Part shown: piece after piece, positions 60,705 to 64,000 of the stretch
Layout of the letters: each line of letters opens with the position of its first letter
Numbering within the stretch: the first letter of the stretch is position 1
The notes under the pieces: generated by a model
What the model saw: the letters and a program-made list of their open reading frames with translations, nothing else
Told to the model about the DNA's origin: nothing
The model's database searches: none
NCBI RefSeq assembly: GCF_000020945.1
Contig: NC_011295.1
Coordinates: 186,001-250,000, forward strand
Direction of reading: 5' to 3'
Origin: Coprothermobacter proteolyticus DSM 5265
GTDB taxonomy: Bacteria; Coprothermobacterota; Coprothermobacteria; Coprothermobacterales; Coprothermobacteraceae
Length of the DNA stretch: 64,000 nucleotides
Position numbers and translations under genes: made by a program

Positions 60705-61524
60705 GAACTAATACCACCTTCTGACCGGTGAGTTTGGCCAGCAATGGTTCCAAGTTGATTTCCACAAGTATGTCAAAGTTCCTGCTTTCTAAGAAGGCAA
60801 CAGTTCTTGTCCAATCTACTGGCTTTGCGAGAGATTCTGCCAAGAGTTTAACAATTTCCCCGTAGTTTGTTACTACATCGTCTGCAATGTTCAAGTACAC
60901 ATCAAATTCGGGGTCCTTGCCTTCAACAGTGAGAAGGAATTCGTAGAAAGCTTTTGAAGCCTTTTCCAAGTAAGGTGTGTGGAAGGGCTTGTTTCCTTGT
61001 ATCCTCTTATAGGCAATACGCTCTTCCTTCAATGTAGCTTCTACTGCGGGCAAATCTTCAATGATACCTCCCACAAGTACCTGCCTTTGACTGTTAATGT
61101 TCGAATAGAAAACTCTTCCCTTGAATGCGTTTACTACAAAATCTGCAGATTCTCTGTCCCTGAGTGCAATTAGCCACCCATCTGGGCAGAGTTCTTGCAT
61201 GTAGTATCCACGTGCTTTTACAACCTTGTACAAGGATTGCAAATTCCAAACCCCGGCCTCCCAAAGTGCTGCGTATTCCCCCAAACTGTGTCCCACAGCC
61301 AAATCTGGTTTGTCTAAGTCTTCTGCCAGCGACACTTGCATTAAGGTTATAGTTGGTTGAGCATTAATGGTCTTATTTAGTTCCTCTTGAGGGCCTACCC
61401 AGGCAACTTCCAGCAGCTTGGGATCTTCAGCCATTAATAAGTTTTCTACTGTTCTACTGAAGTACTTTCCCATGCCCACTTTCTGTATGCCTTGTCCTGG
61501 AAAAAGATGAGCCATTTTTTGCAC
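60685..61524 (-). CDS. fabD: malonyl-CoA:ACP transacylase-like protein 1
   Basis: A 279-residue FabD-like acyltransferase. It has AHLFPGQGIQKVGMGK (about residues 5-20), the catalytic Ser in VGHSLGEYAAL (about 77-87), the carboxylate-binding Arg in KARGYYMQE (about 105), and His in NKPFHTPYLEKA (about 188). All four malonyl-transfer features are kept, so of the two paralogues it is the better FabD candidate. GTG 61524 has GAGGTG 7 nt upstream. Somewhat shorter than usual FabD (about 310). Confidence 0.82.
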   Translation of the reverse strand: MQKMAHLFPGQGIQKVGMGKYFSRTVENLLMAEDPKLLEVAWVGPQEELNKTINAQPTITLMQVSLAEDLDKPDLAVGHSLGEYAALWEAGVWNLQSLYKVVKARGYYMQELCPDGWLIALRDRESADFVVNAFKGRVFYSNINSQRQVLVGGIIEDLPAVEATLKEERIAYKRIQGNKPFHTPYLEKASKAFYEFLLTVEGKDPEFDVYLNIADDVVTNYGEIVKLLAESLAKPVDWTRTVAFLESRNFDILVEINLEPLLAKLTGQKVVLVHELATL

Positions 61525-61569
61525 GTTTCATCACCTCAATACTATTAGATGCACCTGGGGGGTGAAATG

Positions 61570-62412
61570 TTACAAAGTCAAATGGTAGAACTCCGACACG
61601 TTATAGGTTGGAAAGGAGGTAAATTTGCTTAAATAGGGGCGTGGGTACACTTCCACCAATGTGCTTATTTCACTTCTCTTTAGGTACTCTTGGGTTTCCA
61701 ACCAGTTGATAGGTTTTGTCAGACCAAGAGTTAAACCTTCGATTACATCATCATAACTCTGTACCACGCGTTTTAGGGCGTTCAGGTAGACAGATATGGC
61801 AGGCATTTTGCCCGGATTGATTTCCAAGAAGGAACGTAGCCTTTGTGCGGCTTTTTCCATGTAGGGTGTGTGAAAAGGTGCTGACACGTGTAGCAATGTG
61901 TATTCCACGTGGTTTTCTTCTAGAAACTCTTTCAACTTTTTCCAATCAGCTTCAACACCTGCTACGACTACTCGGTCTTCGCTGTTAATGGCAGCCAAGT
62001 ATACGGACTTGAATTCTCCAAGCACCTGTTGTCTGCTGTTTGAGGGGATTTGCACCATGAAACCCTTGGGTGCGAAGGAAGCGCTGAAATGGCCCCTAGC
62101 TCTTATGATTTCAAATCCAGTTCGAACATCCCAAACTCTGGCTTCCACCAAGGCTGCATATTCTCCTGAGCTATGCCCTAAGACTAGGGATGGAGATGGC
62201 AGCTTTTCCATGAGGGACGCTTCTACTAGGTAAACAGCAGGCTGTACGAATTCTGTTTCTGTGAGTATTTCTTTATCTTGTTTTTCCAAAGCAGTTATTA
62301 ACTTTTGGAAGCTTTCAGTAGCAATTTGCAATGCCTTCCTTGAAAGGTACTTTCCCATTTCAGGGAACTGTGCACCTTGTCCCGGGTACGCATGTGCAAT
62401 CTTTGTTGCCAT
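61570..62412 (-). CDS. malonyl-CoA:ACP transacylase-like protein 2 (divergent paralogue)
   Basis: A 280-residue FabD-like acyltransferase, tandem to the one downstream. It keeps AYPGQGAQFPEMGKYLS, the Ser nucleophile in LGHSSGEYAALVEA (about residue 81) and His in SAPFHTPYMEKA (about 183). The Arg is kept in RARGHFSAS, but the Met-Gln that follows it in malonyl-specific enzymes is lost, and the Ser flank is S-S-G rather than S-L-G. Its acyl preference could differ. First gene of the fab cluster; no ribosome site, TATAAT 6 nt before the ATG. Confidence 0.8.
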   Translation of the reverse strand: MATKIAHAYPGQGAQFPEMGKYLSRKALQIATESFQKLITALEKQDKEILTETEFVQPAVYLVEASLMEKLPSPSLVLGHSSGEYAALVEARVWDVRTGFEIIRARGHFSASFAPKGFMVQIPSNSRQQVLGEFKSVYLAAINSEDRVVVAGVEADWKKLKEFLEENHVEYTLLHVSAPFHTPYMEKAAQRLRSFLEINPGKMPAISVYLNALKRVVQSYDDVIEGLTLGLTKPINWLETQEYLKRSEISTLVEVYPRPYLSKFTSFPTYNVSEFYHLTL

Positions 62413-62418
62413 AAAAAT

Positions 62419-62424
62419 ATTATA
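62419..62424 (-). promoter_or_regulatory. -10 box 6 nt before the first fab gene (leaderless)
   Basis: TATAAT on the minus strand (62424-62419), then ATTTTT and ATG at 62412. It has the same geometry as the HD-hydrolase gene at 52582. No ribosome site is possible in this gap. It would be the main promoter of the fatty-acid cluster. Confidence 0.5.
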
Positions 62425-62480
62425 GATCCACTAAAATGAAATAGTATGAGCATGAACTCCTCTCCTAAGGAGGACTAATT

Positions 62481-63242
62481 GTGAACGAACGGTATGTGGT
62501 TCAGGAAAAGTTTCCCCCACTGGGGGTGGAAGGCCAGAAGCTGCTTAGAAAAAGTAGTGTTGTTTTAGTTGGCGTGGGCGGTTTAGGAACTTTTATTGCT
62601 CAGTACTTAGTCAGAGCAGGCGTGGGTCGTCTTAGGTTGATTGATTTTGACGTTGTTGAGCTATCAAATCTGCAAAGACAGATTTTGTACGACGAAGGTG
62701 ATGTGGGAAAGTCCAAAGCCCAATGTGCTTATACACACTTGAGACGAATTAACAGTGAGGTAATCTTGGAGCCGGTGGAAGATAAACTCACTGGCCAAAA
62801 TGCTGAGAGTCTTCTTACGGGCTTTGACGTAATTATGGATGGGACGGACAATTATCAAGCACGTTTTGTAATGAACGACGTGGCCAAGAAGAATGGCATC
62901 CCTTTTGCATTTGGTAGTGTTGCTGGCGCCTATGGCATGTCGAAAATGTTCCTTCCTGATGAAAAGATATGTTTGCGCGACGTAGTGGGAGACAGCCTTG
63001 ATGTTTCTAACGCACCTACAGCCGCCACAGGAGGGCTAATAAGCCCTATTTTAGGTGTGGTCACCGCTTTCATGGCTACCGAGACCATAAAAGTACTCAC
63101 AGGCGCCTTGGATAAAGTGGAAAGGAGGCTCATGGTTTTCGATCTTTGGCAAAACCAATGGAGTCAACTCTACATTGCTGAAAATCCCCAATGCGAGGTC
63201 TGTTCCGGTAAACGTTATCCAGCGTTAGAGGGCGATTTTTAG
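62481..63242 (+). CDS. MoeB/ThiF/HesA-family adenylyltransferase (E1-like)
   Basis: A 253-residue E1-like enzyme that would adenylate the C-terminal Gly of a ubiquitin-fold sulfur carrier. It has VLVGVGGLGTFIAQYL (about residues 28-43), IDFDVVELSNLQRQ (about 53-66) and MDGTDNY. The zinc site is altered: the usual first CxxC is CLRD (about 172) while the second, CEVC near the C-terminus, is kept. The active-loop Cys region reads SNAPTAATGG with no Cys. No carrier gene is adjacent. AAGGAGGA precedes the GTG. Confidence 0.85.
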   Translation: MNERYVVQEKFPPLGVEGQKLLRKSSVVLVGVGGLGTFIAQYLVRAGVGRLRLIDFDVVELSNLQRQILYDEGDVGKSKAQCAYTHLRRINSEVILEPVEDKLTGQNAESLLTGFDVIMDGTDNYQARFVMNDVAKKNGIPFAFGSVAGAYGMSKMFLPDEKICLRDVVGDSLDVSNAPTAATGGLISPILGVVTAFMATETIKVLTGALDKVERRLMVFDLWQNQWSQLYIAENPQCEVCSGKRYPALEGDF

Positions 63243-63251
63243 GTAGATGGC

Positions 63252-64000
63252 ATGAAAGGAACCTACGCGAAATACTTCTTGATGAGTCTTGGTTACATGG
63301 GGATTTCGGTCATATTGAGTTTGTACGAAGCAGATGTTCCAGTGATGTTGGAAGAAACATTTAGCTTGAGCAACCTTGCTACAGGATTGGTCATAAACAT
63401 TGATGCTTTTTTCGCAGTGGCTTTCATGCCGATTGTTACGGCATATTCTGATATCGTGCGAACGAGAACTGGAAGACGATTGCCTTTTTTTCTGACAGCC
63501 ATGCCATTAATGGCTTTCTTCTTTGCTCTAAGTGCGTTGATACCGATGGTACTGGGCAGTAGTACTTGTTCACTTTTAGTGTTCATACTCATGCTAATAC
63601 TAACTAATGTTTTTCTGGGTGTAGCTAAGGGACCATTTATGGCTCTAATGTGTGACGTCACTGAACCAAGGGAACGCTCTGTTGCTTACGGGTTTCTGAA
63701 CTTTATGGGCGGTTTGGGTTCTATTTTGGTTTATTTGGGTATCGGACACATTAGCAGTTACAACAGATTTGCTGGTTTCGCTATGGCATCTGCGGTAGCT
63801 CTCCTCTGTGCCTCGGTGGTAGGTTCTTACGTAAAAGAAGTTCCTCGCGTGTCGCCTTTGGTCAATAGCGGCAGTTGGTGGCATGAGGTTCAAACGATCA
63901 TGAACCCGAAATATACTGGCCTTTGGCTGGAGTTGTTCGGTGTTTTCCTCTGGTTTATGGCAGTAAGCGGCATAGAGGTTTTTTACGTTGTATTCGTTGC
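63252..64000 (+). CDS. MFS transporter, N-terminal part (cut by window end)
   Basis: An open frame of 249 codons running off the window. It encodes a membrane protein with about seven hydrophobic helices so far. The loop SDIVRTRTGRRLPFF (about residues 69-83) after the second helix matches the MFS motif A of the sucrose/GPH-type branch (D-x-x-x-R/K-G-R-R), and CDVTEPRERSVAYG (about 135-148) matches the loop 4-5 motif. The substrate is unknown. It follows the MoeB-like gene by 9 bp. Confidence 0.78.
   Translation, partial: MKGTYAKYFLMSLGYMGISVILSLYEADVPVMLEETFSLSNLATGLVINIDAFFAVAFMPIVTAYSDIVRTRTGRRLPFFLTAMPLMAFFFALSALIPMVLGSSTCSLLVFILMLILTNVFLGVAKGPFMALMCDVTEPRERSVAYGFLNFMGGLGSILVYLGIGHISSYNRFAGFAMASAVALLCASVVGSYVKEVPRVSPLVNSGSWWHEVQTIMNPKYTGLWLELFGVFLWFMAVSGIEVFYVVFV

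Noticed and set aside
1-64000. Mobile elements, CRISPR arrays, prophage
   Set aside because: No transposase, integrase or phage genes, no direct-repeat/spacer pattern, and no clear terminal inverted repeats were seen.

Overview
The window is densely packed chromosomal DNA of an anaerobic, probably thermophilic, peptide- and amino-acid-fermenting bacterium. Signs of this are a complete glycine reductase operon with selenoproteins GrdA and GrdB, the full selenocysteine machinery, a purine operon split Clostridia-style (purS/purQ/short purL), several peptidases, and very short intergenic gaps. From memory, gene content and style resemble Coprothermobacter; this is an inference, not a search result. 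No stretch without a gene exceeds 300 bases. I see no insertion sequence, prophage or CRISPR array.

Layout. 1-6.4 kb: a DUF1537 sugar-acid kinase with its DeoR regulator, a C69 dipeptidase, a secreted phosphodiester glycosidase-like protein, a 34-residue peptide gene and a DMT exporter. 6.5-16.8 kb: the purECSQLFMNHD operon. 16.9-19.7 kb (minus strand): a MobB-like protein, an unknown protein, a DppA-type aminopeptidase and a PP-loop tRNA-thiolation-type protein. 19.9-23.1 kb: a TetR regulator, an NAD-dependent reductase, DUF3006, and a ComEC-like metallo-hydrolase with a lamin-tail domain. 23.2-25.6 kb: tRNA-Sec next to csd-yedF-grdX. 25.6-31.9 kb: a GntP permease and glycerate kinase, divergent from a fruR-fruK-fru PTS operon. 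32.1-43.9 kb: trxB-trxA-grdE-grdA-grdB, grdC-grdD-selD, selA-selB. 43.9-44.1 kb: a DUF3343 Se/S-carrier-like gene convergent with selB. 44.3-48.4 kb: a HAD phosphatase and a four-gene ECF transporter. 48.3-56.4 kb: PHP phosphatase, membrane-anchored unknown, DUF554, mini-rubredoxin, M28 and M20 peptidases, HD hydrolase, class II aldolase and an SPW-repeat protein. 56.5-62.4 kb (minus strand): a fatty-acid synthesis cluster (two fabD-like genes, fabG, acpP, fabF, fabZ, fabK) with an ECF sigma/anti-sigma pair in the middle. 62.5-64 kb: a MoeB/ThiF-like enzyme and a truncated MFS transporter.

How the genes work together. Selenium delivery (Csd, YedF, DUF3343), activation (SelD), Sec-tRNA synthesis (SelA plus tRNA-Sec) and decoding (SelB) serve three in-frame UGA codons in this window: SelD codon 16, GrdA codon 42 and GrdB codon 348. 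Each UGA is followed by a hairpin that fits a bacterial SECIS element. Glycine reductase, fed electrons by TrxB/TrxA, conserves energy as acetyl phosphate, with peptidases supplying amino acids. Several genes look leaderless (TATAAT 6-12 nt before the start codon, no Shine-Dalgarno), and three convergent gene pairs share their stop codons in a 4-bp overlap.
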